A stretch of DNA of 64,000 nucleotides from Prado023 sp963697345 (GTDB lineage: Bacteria > Actinomycetota > Actinomycetes > S36-B12 > CAIYMF01), in NCBI GenBank assembly GCA_963697345.1, contig CAVONS010000010.1:93983-157982 (forward strand), read 5' to 3'. A program made the translations under genes and the position numbers. The first letter of the stretch is position 1. Every line of letters begins with the position of its first letter. Below the pieces are notes generated by a model. That model was given only the letters and a program-made list of their open reading frames with translations, was not told where the DNA came from and ran no database searches. Positions 25,309 to 33,990 of this stretch are shown here, in pieces.

Positions 25309-25785
25309 CTACTCCTCGGGTGAGCTGACCAGCAACCGCGCGACGTGGCGCCCCACCAGCAGCGTGGGGCTGATGGCGCCCACGGCCAGGGCCACGATCG
25401 TGAGGGTGGCGATGGAGGCGTCCACCACGGCCGTGTCGACGATCGCCGATGTGGCTGCGGCGTGGCCTGTGGTCAGCGTGAGGACACCGGTCAGGGCATC
25501 GAACATGTAGGTGCCCGGGATCAGGGGAATCACGGGGGCGAAGGCGAAGATGGGCGCGGCCTGGTGCGTCACGGGCGCGACGATCACCGCGGCAACGCCC
25601 ACCCCGATGGCCGCCACGAAGCTGGCCGTGGGCAGGGTGGCGCCCCATTCGAGGCAGACGCTGCGTACGAGGTGGGCGCCGATGGCGATGACCACGATCC
25701 CGGGCAGTGTCCTGCGCGGTACCGAGAAGATCAGGGCGAAGCCGAGCACAGCCACTCCGGCCCACAGCGAGGCGGACCAGTTCAT
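25309..25785 (-). CDS. ThrE-type exporter, small subunit (C-terminal domain)
   Basis: 158 residues, five hydrophobic segments and few charged loops; matches the C-terminal half of ThrE (YjjB/DUF3815-like), with IPLIPGTYMFDALTG as conserved element. ThrE exports threonine and serine in corynebacteria as one protein. Here the two halves are separate genes joined by an ATGA overlap, as in the YjjP-YjjB (succinate exporter) arrangement of enterobacteria. The substrate is therefore uncertain. Confidence 0.85.
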   Translation of the reverse strand: MNWSASLWAGVAVLGFALIFSVPRRTLPGIVVIAIGAHLVRSVCLEWGATLPTASFVAAIGVGVAAVIVAPVTHQAAPIFAFAPVIPLIPGTYMFDALTGVLTLTTGHAAATSAIVDTAVVDASIATLTIVALAVGAISPTLLVGRHVARLLVSSPEE

Positions 25786-26546
25786 GACAGGAGTCCCGCC
25801 AGGCTGACGGCGACCGACAGTCCGACCGCGGCGGCCACGATGATCACGGCGCTCATGGCCAGCTTGACCATCCCGTTCAGGTAGTGGGCGGTCAGCAGGT
25901 CGGCGGTCCCGTTGAGCATCGGCACCCCGGGCACGACGAAGAGGGTCGATGCGGCAAGAGCGGGGGTCAGGGCCTCCTCCAGGCCCAGGACCTCGCCCCC
26001 GGCCGCGACGATCAGGGCGGACACGAAGGCGGCGCTGCTGACGGACACGAACGGCTTGAGTCGGCGGGTCACGAGCAGATGGCGGACCCACGCCCCCGCC
26101 CAGCCGCCGAGGAGGGCCAGCGATGCGGCGGTGGGAGACGCGCCGAACAGGAACGCGAAGGCTGCGCTGGAGGCCCCGAGGGCAAGCATCACGAGCCACA
26201 CGGGGTAGACCCGGCCCGCGTTGCGGATCAACGTGAGCCGCGATCGGACCTGGGCGGGCGCGAGCTGGTTGACCTCGGTCTCAGTGACGAGGCGCTCGAT
26301 CTGGGTCAACGTGCTGAAGTTGATCCCGAAATGGCCCGCGTGCCGCCCGGCGGTGGCCTTGTCGTCGCCGGCGACCACGGTGATGGCCACATTGACCGAC
26401 GAGATGGCCACGTGGCTCTCCTGCGCGCCGAGTGCCGCGGCCATCCGCTCCATGCTGTCGATCGTGCGCGTTGTGTGGCCGCCGGACAGCTGGATCAGCT
26501 CGCCGACCTCCAGGGACAGGTCGAGGGCGTCGGCGAGATCGGTCAT
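25782..26546 (-). CDS. ThrE-type exporter, large subunit (DUF1212 domain)
   Basis: 254 residues from MTDLADALDLSLEVGELIQL. The N-terminal ~110 residues are cytoplasmic with SGGHTTRTIDSMERMAAALG, the DUF1212 signature; then five membrane segments with VVPGVPMLNGTADLL. Partner of the following gene. The start was set at the ATG before the conserved helix; the in-frame region upstream runs into the tRNA-Lys gene and cannot be coding. Confidence 0.86.
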   Translation of the reverse strand: MTDLADALDLSLEVGELIQLSGGHTTRTIDSMERMAAALGAQESHVAISSVNVAITVVAGDDKATAGRHAGHFGINFSTLTQIERLVTETEVNQLAPAQVRSRLTLIRNAGRVYPVWLVMLALGASSAAFAFLFGASPTAASLALLGGWAGAWVRHLLVTRRLKPFVSVSSAAFVSALIVAAGGEVLGLEEALTPALAASTLFVVPGVPMLNGTADLLTAHYLNGMVKLAMSAVIIVAAAVGLSVAVSLAGLLS

Positions 26547-26746
26547 GGCGGCACACGCTACTCGCTGGGACCGGGCGGTGTGCCCAGCGGCCCGGGCACA
26601 TCCCTGGCCGACAGCTCGGTTGTGCCCCTGTGTGTCCACCGGGCAGTCATGACCCCCGCGGCAACGCCGCCCCTGCATGTGATCTGACACCTTGCGCGGC
26701 GCACGGGCCCCGCCCAAGCGGAAGCCCCCCAGGATCGCTGAGGGGC

Positions 26747-26822
<76 letters not shown>

Positions 26823-26933
26823 AAGAGCAGGGCAAAGATACCAGCGGTCGGGGCGGGGCAACAAACTCGGGACGGGCCGCCTGCCCGCCTAGACTTGCCC
26901 GGACACCCGTGAACGAGCACAAGGGGATTCCCG

Positions 26934-28484
26934 ATGGGCAGCACACCTCCGACTGATGCCGCTGGGGCCTTGCCGGCCGAGGTCGATGCAGGCGCGCTGC
27001 ACGAGGAGACCGAGCAGGTGCGCGTGCGCAAGGAGAAGCTCGAGCGGCTCCGCGAGCTCGGGATCAACCCCTATCCGGTGTCCACCCCCCGGACCACGTC
27101 CCTGGCCGAGGTCCGTGCCCGGCACGGCGACCTCGGCCCCGACGAGCGCACCGGTGAGGTGGTCAGCGTGGTCGGCCGGGTCATGCTCAAGCGGGATGGC
27201 GGCAAGCTGTGCTTCGCGACGCTGCGCGACTGGTCCGGCGACCTGCAGGTGATGCTGTCCCTGGCTGATGTGGGCCAGGAGCAGCTCGACCTGTGGAAGC
27301 GTCTCATCGACCTCGGCGACCACGTCTCGGTGACCGGCGAGGTCATCACGTCGCGCAAGGGCGAGCTCAGCGTGGCGGCGACCGGGTGGGTGCTGGCCGC
27401 GAAGTCCCTGCGACCCCTGCCGGAGAAGCACAAGGGCCTGACCGATCCTGAGGCGCGGGCCAGGATGCGCTACGTGGACCTCATCATCCGCCCGGAGGCC
27501 CGCAGCGCTGCGCACCTGCGCTCGACGTTGGTCCACAGCATCCGGGACTCCCTGCACCGTCGCGGCTTCATGGAGGTCGAGACCCCGATCCTGCAGCTGG
27601 TCCACGGCGGGGCGAACGCCCGACCGTTCCAGACCCACATCAACGCCTACAACATGGACGTCTACCTGCGCATCGCCACGGAGCTGCACCTCAAGCGCCT
27701 GCTCGTGGGCGGCATGGAGAAGGTCTTCGAGCTCGGTCGCCAGTTCCGCAACGAGGGGGCCGATTCATCGCACAACCCCGAGTTCACGTCGCTGGAGATG
27801 TACCAGACCTACGCGGACTACCAGGACATGCGCGTGCTGACCCAGGAGCTGATCCAGGAGGCCGCGACCGCCGTGTTCGGTGCGCCCGTGGCGCGCAGGA
27901 TCCAGCCCGACGGGTCGATCGTCGAGTACGACCTGTCCGGCCAGTGGCGGCACCTGACCGTGCTGGAGGCGGTCAGCGAGAAGCTCGGCGAGGAGATCAC
28001 CGCAGACACCCCGGTCGACCAGATGCGTGGACACGCCAAGCGCCACGATGTCGACCTTGAGGATCACTGGACCTGGGGAGCTGTCCTTGAGGCCCTCTAC
28101 GAGGACCTGTGCGAGGACTCCACGGAGCTGCCGACGTTCTACCTGGACTTCCCCAAGGAGATCGCTCCGCTGACCAAGCAGCACCGCGACGATCCCCGGT
28201 TCGCCGAGAAGTGGGACCTGGTCAGCTGGGGCGCCGAGCTGGGCACGGCCTACTCGGAGCTCAACGACCCCGTCGATCAGCGCGAGCGCTTCTACGCCCA
28301 GTCGCTGCTGGCCGCCGCCGGGGACCTCGAGGCCATGGTGGTCGATGAGGACTTCCTCCAGGCGCTGGACTACGGGATGCCGCCGACCGGTGGACAGGGC
28401 ATGGGTATCGACCGACTGGTGATGGCGCTCACGGGCATGAACGTCCGCGAGACCATCCTGTTCCCCATGGTCAAGCCGCTGTAG
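26934..28484 (+). CDS. lysS: Lysyl-tRNA synthetase, class II
   Basis: 516 residues. N-terminal OB-fold anticodon domain (VVSVVGRVMLKRDGGKLCFA), then the class II core: motif 1 around FMEVETPILQ, motif 2 FELGRQFRNEGADSSHNPEF and motif 3 GMGIDRLVMALTG. TAGACT at 26890-26895 is a likely -10. Lies beside tRNA-Lys(CUU). The N-terminal ~25 residues are poorly conserved. Confidence 0.96.
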   Translation: MGSTPPTDAAGALPAEVDAGALHEETEQVRVRKEKLERLRELGINPYPVSTPRTTSLAEVRARHGDLGPDERTGEVVSVVGRVMLKRDGGKLCFATLRDWSGDLQVMLSLADVGQEQLDLWKRLIDLGDHVSVTGEVITSRKGELSVAATGWVLAAKSLRPLPEKHKGLTDPEARARMRYVDLIIRPEARSAAHLRSTLVHSIRDSLHRRGFMEVETPILQLVHGGANARPFQTHINAYNMDVYLRIATELHLKRLLVGGMEKVFELGRQFRNEGADSSHNPEFTSLEMYQTYADYQDMRVLTQELIQEAATAVFGAPVARRIQPDGSIVEYDLSGQWRHLTVLEAVSEKLGEEITADTPVDQMRGHAKRHDVDLEDHWTWGAVLEALYEDLCEDSTELPTFYLDFPKEIAPLTKQHRDDPRFAEKWDLVSWGAELGTAYSELNDPVDQRERFYAQSLLAAAGDLEAMVVDEDFLQALDYGMPPTGGQGMGIDRLVMALTGMNVRETILFPMVKPL

Positions 28485-28507
28485 ATCCGACGCGGGGCCG
28501 GGGAGGC

Positions 28508-29476
28508 TCAGCCCTCGGTGGGTGTCAGGGTCGTCGACAGCTGGTTGCGGGCGGTCACGAGGGCTGCTGCTGACGTACCCAGCGCAGCGCCGTCGGCCGT
28601 CCCCGATCCGACGAGTGCGACATGGGCCGCTGCCGAGGACCGGACCTGTGTGAGGGCGGTGGCGATGGACCGCGCCGTCATGGCGCGCTTCTCGTCGGGT
28701 GCCTCGGTGATCAGCTCGGTGACATTGGCGTCCAACTGGTCCAGGGTCGGCTGCGCAGCGGCCCAGTGCTGGGCCACCTGGTCGGCCGGCGTTGCCGGGT
28801 CGGTGAGTGCCGGAACGAGCTGGTCGGCCACCCAGACGCCCTGCGCGCGCTCCACCTCGAGGCGCTCGTCCCACTTCTTGCGCCGCGATCCCGTGATGAG
28901 GAACAACGCCAGCGCGGCCGCTGCGGCCAGCAGGGCGCCGAGACCGAGCCACAGGGCGGTCGGGTTGCTCTCGGACTCGTCAGCGCTCGCTGCGGCAGAG
29001 GCGCTCGCGGGGGCGCTCGCGCTGGCCGATTCGCTGGTCTCAGTCTCCGAGGGCGTCTCACTCGGGGTCTCGGACTCGATCGGTTCCGAGGTCTCCGGAG
29101 TCGGGGTCTCGGACTCCTGCGTGGGAGTCTCGGTGGGGGTCTCCTCCGGTGGGGCGGTGGTCTCCTCCGGCTCGGGGGTCGTCTCCTCAGGCGTGGGCGT
29201 TGACGACGACTGTGTGAGCGTGCTGCTCGGGGTGGGGGCCTCCGACGTGGGCTCGCTGGTGGGCGCCTCCGTCGACGGGGACTCCTCGGTGCGGGTCGGC
29301 GTGGGCTGCTCGATCGTGCGACTCGGGGTGGGTCGCTCGACGGTGCGGCTCGGAGTCGGCAGGGCCACCGAGCCCGAAGCCGTGGGGAGGGTGATCTCGC
29401 CACCCTGTCCGCATCCGCTCAGGGCCAGAACAGTGATGGCTGCGGCAGCCCACGGTGCGACCTTCTTGACCGACAT
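28508..29476 (-). CDS. Lipoprotein with Pro/Thr/Ser/Glu-rich region and membrane segment
   Basis: 322 residues, ATG after GAGGA. A lipoprotein signal with lipobox LALSGC (Cys ~22) is followed by ~120 residues of low-complexity P/T/S/E repeats (PTPSRTVERPTPSRTIEQPT and similar). A hydrophobic segment (LWLGLGALLAAAAALALFLI) ends in GSRRKKW, and a ~120-residue helical C-terminal part follows. The basic residues after the segment suggest that the C-terminal part is cytoplasmic, which gives an unusual double-anchored topology. The low-complexity part probably spans the wall. The function is unknown. Confidence 0.75.
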   Translation of the reverse strand: MSVKKVAPWAAAAITVLALSGCGQGGEITLPTASGSVALPTPSRTVERPTPSRTIEQPTPTRTEESPSTEAPTSEPTSEAPTPSSTLTQSSSTPTPEETTPEPEETTAPPEETPTETPTQESETPTPETSEPIESETPSETPSETETSESASASAPASASAAASADESESNPTALWLGLGALLAAAAALALFLITGSRRKKWDERLEVERAQGVWVADQLVPALTDPATPADQVAQHWAAAQPTLDQLDANVTELITEAPDEKRAMTARSIATALTQVRSSAAAHVALVGSGTADGAALGTSAAALVTARNQLSTTLTPTEG

Positions 29477-29610
29477 CGATCCTCCTCGTGCGAGCGCACA
29501 CGAAGTGCCCACCCCGCGTCACCGATTGGTTGCTGAGGGAGTCTAGTCAACGGTGGGCGAGCAGCGTGGGAGCCGGGTGCCCCGGGTGTGCCGGGACGCG
29601 CCATCAATGG

Positions 29611-29684
29611 GGTGAGTGACGGGACTTGAACCCGCGACCGCCTGGACCACAACCAGGAGCTCTACCAGCTGAGCTACACCCACC
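29611..29684 (-). tRNA. tRNA-His (anticodon GUG)
   Basis: Anticodon stem-loop CTGGTTGTGGTCCAG gives GUG. An encoded extra 5' G (29684) faces discriminator C (29611), the tRNA-His identity pair. Acceptor GTGGGTG pairs with CACTCAC with one G-U. Confidence 0.95.
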
Positions 29685-29731
29685 ATGCCCACGCAGGATC
29701 GCTGCGTGGATGCCTGAGAAGTGTACCGGAC

Positions 29732-30379
29732 TCAGGAGGTCACTTCGGACGACGAAGTGCCTGCCCCGTGGTCCACCACGTGGTTCGCCGCAGCGGTGCG
29801 CGCCTCGTCCGTGGAGGGCCCGGGGGCCGCGACGAACAGGGTGTCGCGGTAGTAGCGAAGTTCGGCGATCGACTCCCGGATGTCTGCCAGGGCTCGGTGC
29901 CCGCCTGTCTTCTCCGGCGAGTTGAAGTAGCTGCGCGGGTACCAGCGCCGGGCGAGCTCCTTGATCGTCGAGACGTCGACCAGCCGATAGTGCAGGTACT
30001 GGTCGAGCTCGGGCAGGTAGCGGGCGAGGAAGCCGCGGTCGACATACACGCTGGATCCCGCCAGCGGTGCCCGGCGGGCCTCCGCCACGTGTCCCTGGAC
30101 GTAGGCGAGAACGGCGTCGCCGGCCTCGGCGAGGGCCACCCCCCCGGGGATGTCCTCGAGCAGTCCGGACTGGGTGTGCATGGTGACCACGATGTCCTCC
30201 ATCCCGTCGAGGATGGACAGGTCCGGCGGGCGCACCACGATCGAGATCCCCTCGTCGAGCTCATGGAGCTCGGCGTCGGTGACGATGGCGGCGATCTCGA
30301 CGATCTGGTCGGTGGCCGGGTCCAGGCCCGTCATCTCGAGGTCGATCCAGACGAGGCGATCCGTGCGTGCGTCAGTCAC
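29732..30379 (-). CDS. orn: Oligoribonuclease
   Basis: 215 residues. DEDDh 3'-5' exonuclease that degrades very short RNAs, including pGpG and other dinucleotides. Motifs: VWIDLEMTGLD (first D, E), RGFLARYLPELDQYLHYR with second D, and GGHRALADIRESIAELRYY (H and D). The last ~25 residues are a divergent tail. The CBS-domain gene lies 10 bp upstream on the same strand. Confidence 0.95.
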   Translation of the reverse strand: MTDARTDRLVWIDLEMTGLDPATDQIVEIAAIVTDAELHELDEGISIVVRPPDLSILDGMEDIVVTMHTQSGLLEDIPGGVALAEAGDAVLAYVQGHVAEARRAPLAGSSVYVDRGFLARYLPELDQYLHYRLVDVSTIKELARRWYPRSYFNSPEKTGGHRALADIRESIAELRYYRDTLFVAAPGPSTDEARTAAANHVVDHGAGTSSSEVTS

Positions 30380-30389
30380 GACGTGCAGC

Positions 30390-30878
30390 CTACGGCCTCA
30401 CTGCGCCCTCGTCGGCCCACCAGCGCACGAGGTCGGACCCGGTCACGATTCCCACCAGGCGGCCCAGGTCGTCCAGGACGGGTACGGCCTCCGCCGAGTA
30501 GCGGGCCATGAGGCGTGCCACGTCGGCCAGCGGTGCGGTGTGCAGGACTGAGCGGGCCGGAGCGCGGGACAGCAGCTCGCCGACGTCGCGATTGCGCATG
30601 CGGTCCTCGGACACCGGGATGTCGGTGAGGATCATGCGGTCGGAGATGATGCCCAGGCATCGTCCGTCGTCGACGGCAGCCAGGTGGCGCAGGCCGGACA
30701 CGCTGAGCAGCTGCCACGCATCCCAGAGGGTCTCGGAGACGTCGATCGTGAGCACTGGGCGGGACATCGCCTGGCTGACCACCGCGCGGGCCCACTCGGC
30801 TCCGCGCCGTCGTGCCGCCATCTCGGTGTGCGTGGACGGTGCGGGAAGAGTGGTCCCGTCCGATCGGGCCTTGTCCAT
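30390..30878 (-). CDS. CBS-pair domain protein
   Basis: 162 residues, ATG after a very strong GGGAGGTGAT. Two CBS motifs (VLTIDVSETLWDAWQLLSVS ... GIISDRMIL, and SVLHTAPLADVARLMARYSA ... GIVTGSDLVRWW) form one Bateman module, which usually senses adenosine nucleotides. No enzymatic domain is attached. Likely co-transcribed with orn, whose nucleotide products might be sensed; this is only an inference. Confidence 0.88.
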   Translation of the reverse strand: MDKARSDGTTLPAPSTHTEMAARRRGAEWARAVVSQAMSRPVLTIDVSETLWDAWQLLSVSGLRHLAAVDDGRCLGIISDRMILTDIPVSEDRMRNRDVGELLSRAPARSVLHTAPLADVARLMARYSAEAVPVLDDLGRLVGIVTGSDLVRWWADEGAVRP

Positions 30879-31017
30879 GCATCACCTCCCACTCGCTGCG
30901 TCTGCGCTCAAGCATCGCCTACCACAGAGGGTCACTCGCAGGGGCAGGAGGCCCCGACGTGTGGGACCTAAGTCACGACGATGCCGCGGCGATCGGGTGG
31001 TGAAGGGCGCGGCGCGC

Positions 31018-32667
31018 TCAGCCGGGTGGGGGTTCGGCGTGATCTGCGGCGCCGGCCAGGTGCTGGGCGACGTCGCCCAGGGCGTAGATGCCGACTGGGG
31101 CCCGTGCCCCGGTGCCCGCACGTTGCCATGGGCGTGGGCCGGCCAGAGGACGCAGGTTCACGTGCCGGGCGTCGAGCCGGGCCAGATGCGCGTGCAGGTC
31201 GTCGGCGTGGGTGGCGAGGTCGGTCGGCGCGCCGCTCCACAGGTTGGCGGCCAGCACCGACAGGCGCGGGAAGGCGCGGTACTCGCGCGCGGCATTGTCC
31301 GGCGTGTACTCGGTCCACAGCTGTCCCTGGCCACCCAGGACCCGGCCACGGGATCCGGATCGGGCTGCCGGCGGTGTCCACGCGGCGACATCGGCGAGGG
31401 TCAGTGGTGCCCCGATGGACAGCGGTTCATCGGGACCGCTGTCCTCGGCGTAGTCGAAGTACGTGGGGACCACCGGGGCCATGACCACGTCGTGCCCCGC
31501 GCGTGCAGCCCGCAGGCCGAGGTCCACGGAGCGCCACGTCATCACGATGGTCTGGTGGGGGAGCCCACCAGCGACGTACGCGTCGTCCCAGGCGATCGGC
31601 GTCCGGCCGAGGTCCAGCACGCTCTGGGCCAGCTGGGCGTTCACGACTGCGCGCAGGCCCTCGACGCCGCCGTGTCGTTCTGCGAACCGGCGGATCTCGT
31701 CGGATTCGCGCCACATCGTCAGGTCGGCCTCGTCGCCCCCGATGTGCAGGTAGGGGGAGTCGATGGCGTCGGCCACCTCGCCGAGCAGGGTGGCCACGAT
31801 GCTCATCGCGTGCGGTAGTGGCGAGATGGTGCGGCCCAGCAGACCCCACCGGGGGTCGACGTGCTGTGGGGGGCAGCCGGGGACCCCGAGTTCGGGGATC
31901 GCAGCGAGCAGCGCGCTGGCGTGGCCCGGGAGGTCCACCTCGGGCACGATCGTGACACCGCACCGGGCCGCGTGGGCGGTGATCTCGCGCAGATCGGCGG
32001 TCGTGTAGAGGCCCCCGTGGGGCGTGTCGTCCAGCCTCGCGGGATCCAGCGCCTCGCGGCCCTGGCTGTGGCCGATCCAGGTCGATGAGCGCCACGAGGC
32101 GACCTCGGCCAGCGCGGGATGGCTGGCGGACTCCACGCGCCAGCCCTGGTCGTCGGTGAGGTGCAGGTGCAGGTGGTTGAGCCGGTGCATGGCCGCGAGC
32201 TCGATCCACCGCAGCACCTCGGGCACCGGCGCGAAGTGCCGGCTCACATCGAGCATGAACCCCCGGTACTCGAATGCCGGCGCATCGTGCAGCGAGATCA
32301 GCGGAAGCCGCCAGTCATCCCGGCGCACGGCCGTGGACCGCCATGCCTGCGCGGGCAGCAGCTGGCGGATCGTGGTCGTGGCCTGCAGGGCGCCGAGCGG
32401 GCTGCTGGCCGCGATCTGGATGCCTGCGTCGTCGATGTCGAGCCGGTACGCCTCCGCGGCGAGCGCGGGGTCGGCGATTGTGCGGATGTGGATCGTGCTG
32501 CCGGTGGCCGGTCCGGGCAGCGGGTCCAGGACTTGCAGGCCGAAGCGCACCTGCTCGGTCCACGGCCCGTCGACCGTGGGGGTCCGGTCCAGGACGAGCC
32601 AGTCGGTGGATGTGATCGAGCGGGGCGGCCAGAGGGCCGCAGCGGGCGGGAGCATGGGGACGATCAT
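31018..32667 (-). CDS. GH20 beta-N-acetylhexosaminidase
   Basis: 549 residues. An N-terminal GH20b-type domain (to ~130) precedes the barrel: YRGFMLDVSRHFAPVPEVLR, MHRLNHLHLHLTDDQGWRVE, and the catalytic Asp-Glu pair in YLHIGGDEADLTMW, which identifies the substrate-assisted GH20 family. Removes terminal GlcNAc/GalNAc. No clear signal peptide, so it probably acts in the cytoplasm on imported amino-sugar oligomers or wall fragments. The GH18 gene at 16.6 kb could supply such fragments. Start ATG 32667 or 32655; neither has a good ribosome site. Confidence 0.9.
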   Translation of the reverse strand: MIVPMLPPAAALWPPRSITSTDWLVLDRTPTVDGPWTEQVRFGLQVLDPLPGPATGSTIHIRTIADPALAAEAYRLDIDDAGIQIAASSPLGALQATTTIRQLLPAQAWRSTAVRRDDWRLPLISLHDAPAFEYRGFMLDVSRHFAPVPEVLRWIELAAMHRLNHLHLHLTDDQGWRVESASHPALAEVASWRSSTWIGHSQGREALDPARLDDTPHGGLYTTADLREITAHAARCGVTIVPEVDLPGHASALLAAIPELGVPGCPPQHVDPRWGLLGRTISPLPHAMSIVATLLGEVADAIDSPYLHIGGDEADLTMWRESDEIRRFAERHGGVEGLRAVVNAQLAQSVLDLGRTPIAWDDAYVAGGLPHQTIVMTWRSVDLGLRAARAGHDVVMAPVVPTYFDYAEDSGPDEPLSIGAPLTLADVAAWTPPAARSGSRGRVLGGQGQLWTEYTPDNAAREYRAFPRLSVLAANLWSGAPTDLATHADDLHAHLARLDARHVNLRPLAGPRPWQRAGTGARAPVGIYALGDVAQHLAGAADHAEPPPG

Positions 32668-32703
32668 CGCTGACGTGGCCTGGCTTCGTGTGAGGATCGC
32701 CCC

Positions 32704-33483
32704 ATGCGCCTCTACCCTGAGCTGGCTGCCCCCCGGAATCGGCAGATGTCCCGGGACGTGCTCGTGGCCCTCGCCCTGCTGATGTTCGGCGTCTTCGCGT
32801 GGGCCGTGCGCAGGGCGGTGATGACGTTGACCGCCATCAGCACCGGGTTCACCGACAACGCGGAGGGCGCGCAGGACGCATGGAGCTCGGCAGGTCAGAC
32901 GCTGTCGAGGATCCCGTTCGTGGGGGACGACCTGCAGAGGTCGCTCCAGGGCCTGTCCGATGCCACGTTGGGCAGCGCAGTGCAGACCGGCCAGTCGATC
33001 ACGGAGGCCGTCACGACTGCCGCCGACGTGCTGGCGTTCGTGACCTTCGCTGCGCCCGCCGCCGTCCTGCTGGTCCTGTACGTGCCCCGCCGATGGGATC
33101 GTTCCCGGGCATGGACGGCCGCCGACCAGGTGCTCTCGGCGATCGAGGTTGATGCCGCAGTCGGCGTGCCCGGCGGCGTCGCGCCCGCACAATGGGCCGG
33201 AGACCCGGAGCCCGCGCCTGAGCCCGGTCCCGTCCAGCACGACACGATCGCCCTTCCCTGGGGGCCGCCCGGCCAGCACGTTCCAGCCGGGGCCCCGCGG
33301 ACCGGGCCGGCCGTGGTGGCGTTCCCGCCCGACGAGCTGATGGCCCTGCGCGCCCTGGTCAACCTGCCGTTCGTGGATCTCGTCCGCTACACGCCCCGGC
33401 CGTTCGAGGCGTTCTACGCCGGGGACTACGCACCACTGATCCGCGCGCTCTACGCCCACGAGGGCCTCGAACCGCCCGTGTGA
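32704..33483 (+). CDS. Membrane protein of unknown function
   Basis: 259 residues, ATG after GAGGATC. Two hydrophobic segments (VLVALALLMFGVFAWAV and VLAFVTFAAPAAVLLVLYV) flank an outward-facing region with repeated Ser/Thr/Ala and a possible amphipathic stretch (LQRSLQGLSDATLGS). The rest is a Pro-rich cytoplasmic part ending in a conserved-looking LMALRALVNLPFVDLVRYTP. I do not recognise a family. Divergent from GH20 (36 bp) and convergent with the thioesterase gene. Confidence 0.7.
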   Translation: MRLYPELAAPRNRQMSRDVLVALALLMFGVFAWAVRRAVMTLTAISTGFTDNAEGAQDAWSSAGQTLSRIPFVGDDLQRSLQGLSDATLGSAVQTGQSITEAVTTAADVLAFVTFAAPAAVLLVLYVPRRWDRSRAWTAADQVLSAIEVDAAVGVPGGVAPAQWAGDPEPAPEPGPVQHDTIALPWGPPGQHVPAGAPRTGPAVVAFPPDELMALRALVNLPFVDLVRYTPRPFEAFYAGDYAPLIRALYAHEGLEPPV

Positions 33484-33497
33484 GCCCGGGGAGTCGC

Positions 33498-33917
33498 CTA
33501 GCTGAGCAGGTCGAGGAACTCGCGAAGTGGGCCTTCGATGGGGACCGCCCGCCCGGTCCCCTGGTCCACGTAGACCACGGTGATGTCGGCGTCGGCCACC
33601 GGCTTGTCGGACTCGGCCAGCCGGATCTCCTGATGGATCACGGCACTGCGGGTCCTGATCTCGCCGATTCGTGACGCGATGACCAGGTGCTCGCCGATCC
33701 CCGCTGGGTGCCGGTAGTCGATCTCGAGGCGCACCATCACCATGGCGGTCCCCGCGCCCAGCAGCGAGCTGAGGTCAGCGCGCTGCTCGAACCACGCCCA
33801 GCGGGCCTCCTCGAGGAACTCCAGGTACCGGGCGTTGTTCACGTGGCCATAGAGGTCGAGGTGGTACCCGCGGACGGTGAGGGTCATCTCGTGCGCTGCG
33901 TTGGTGGTGGCGTCCAT
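33498..33917 (-). CDS. Hotdog-fold acyl-CoA thioesterase (4HBT type)
   Basis: 139 residues. YHLDLYGHVNNARYLEFLEE is the 4HBT/YbgC signature, with the Asp that activates water. Hydrolyses short acyl-CoA or 4-hydroxybenzoyl-CoA type thioesters; substrate unknown. No ribosome site is visible, but TAGCGT (33929-33924) lies 6 nt before the ATG, suggesting a leaderless mRNA, as for the divergent neighbour. Confidence 0.87.
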   Translation of the reverse strand: MDATTNAAHEMTLTVRGYHLDLYGHVNNARYLEFLEEARWAWFEQRADLSSLLGAGTAMVMVRLEIDYRHPAGIGEHLVIASRIGEIRTRSAVIHQEIRLAESDKPVADADITVVYVDQGTGRAVPIEGPLREFLDLLS

Positions 33918-33990
33918 GCCCGCACGCTACTCGCGATCGGTGGACGCTCACGCCGCGATCCCCGCGCGAGTGCGCCACTAGGCTGCCGGC

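Noticed and set aside
31088..32673. Long plus-strand open frames across the GH20 gene.
   Set aside because: They are antisense shadows of a high-GC gene: Arg/Ala/Gly-rich, no family motifs, and the minus strand encodes an intact enzyme.
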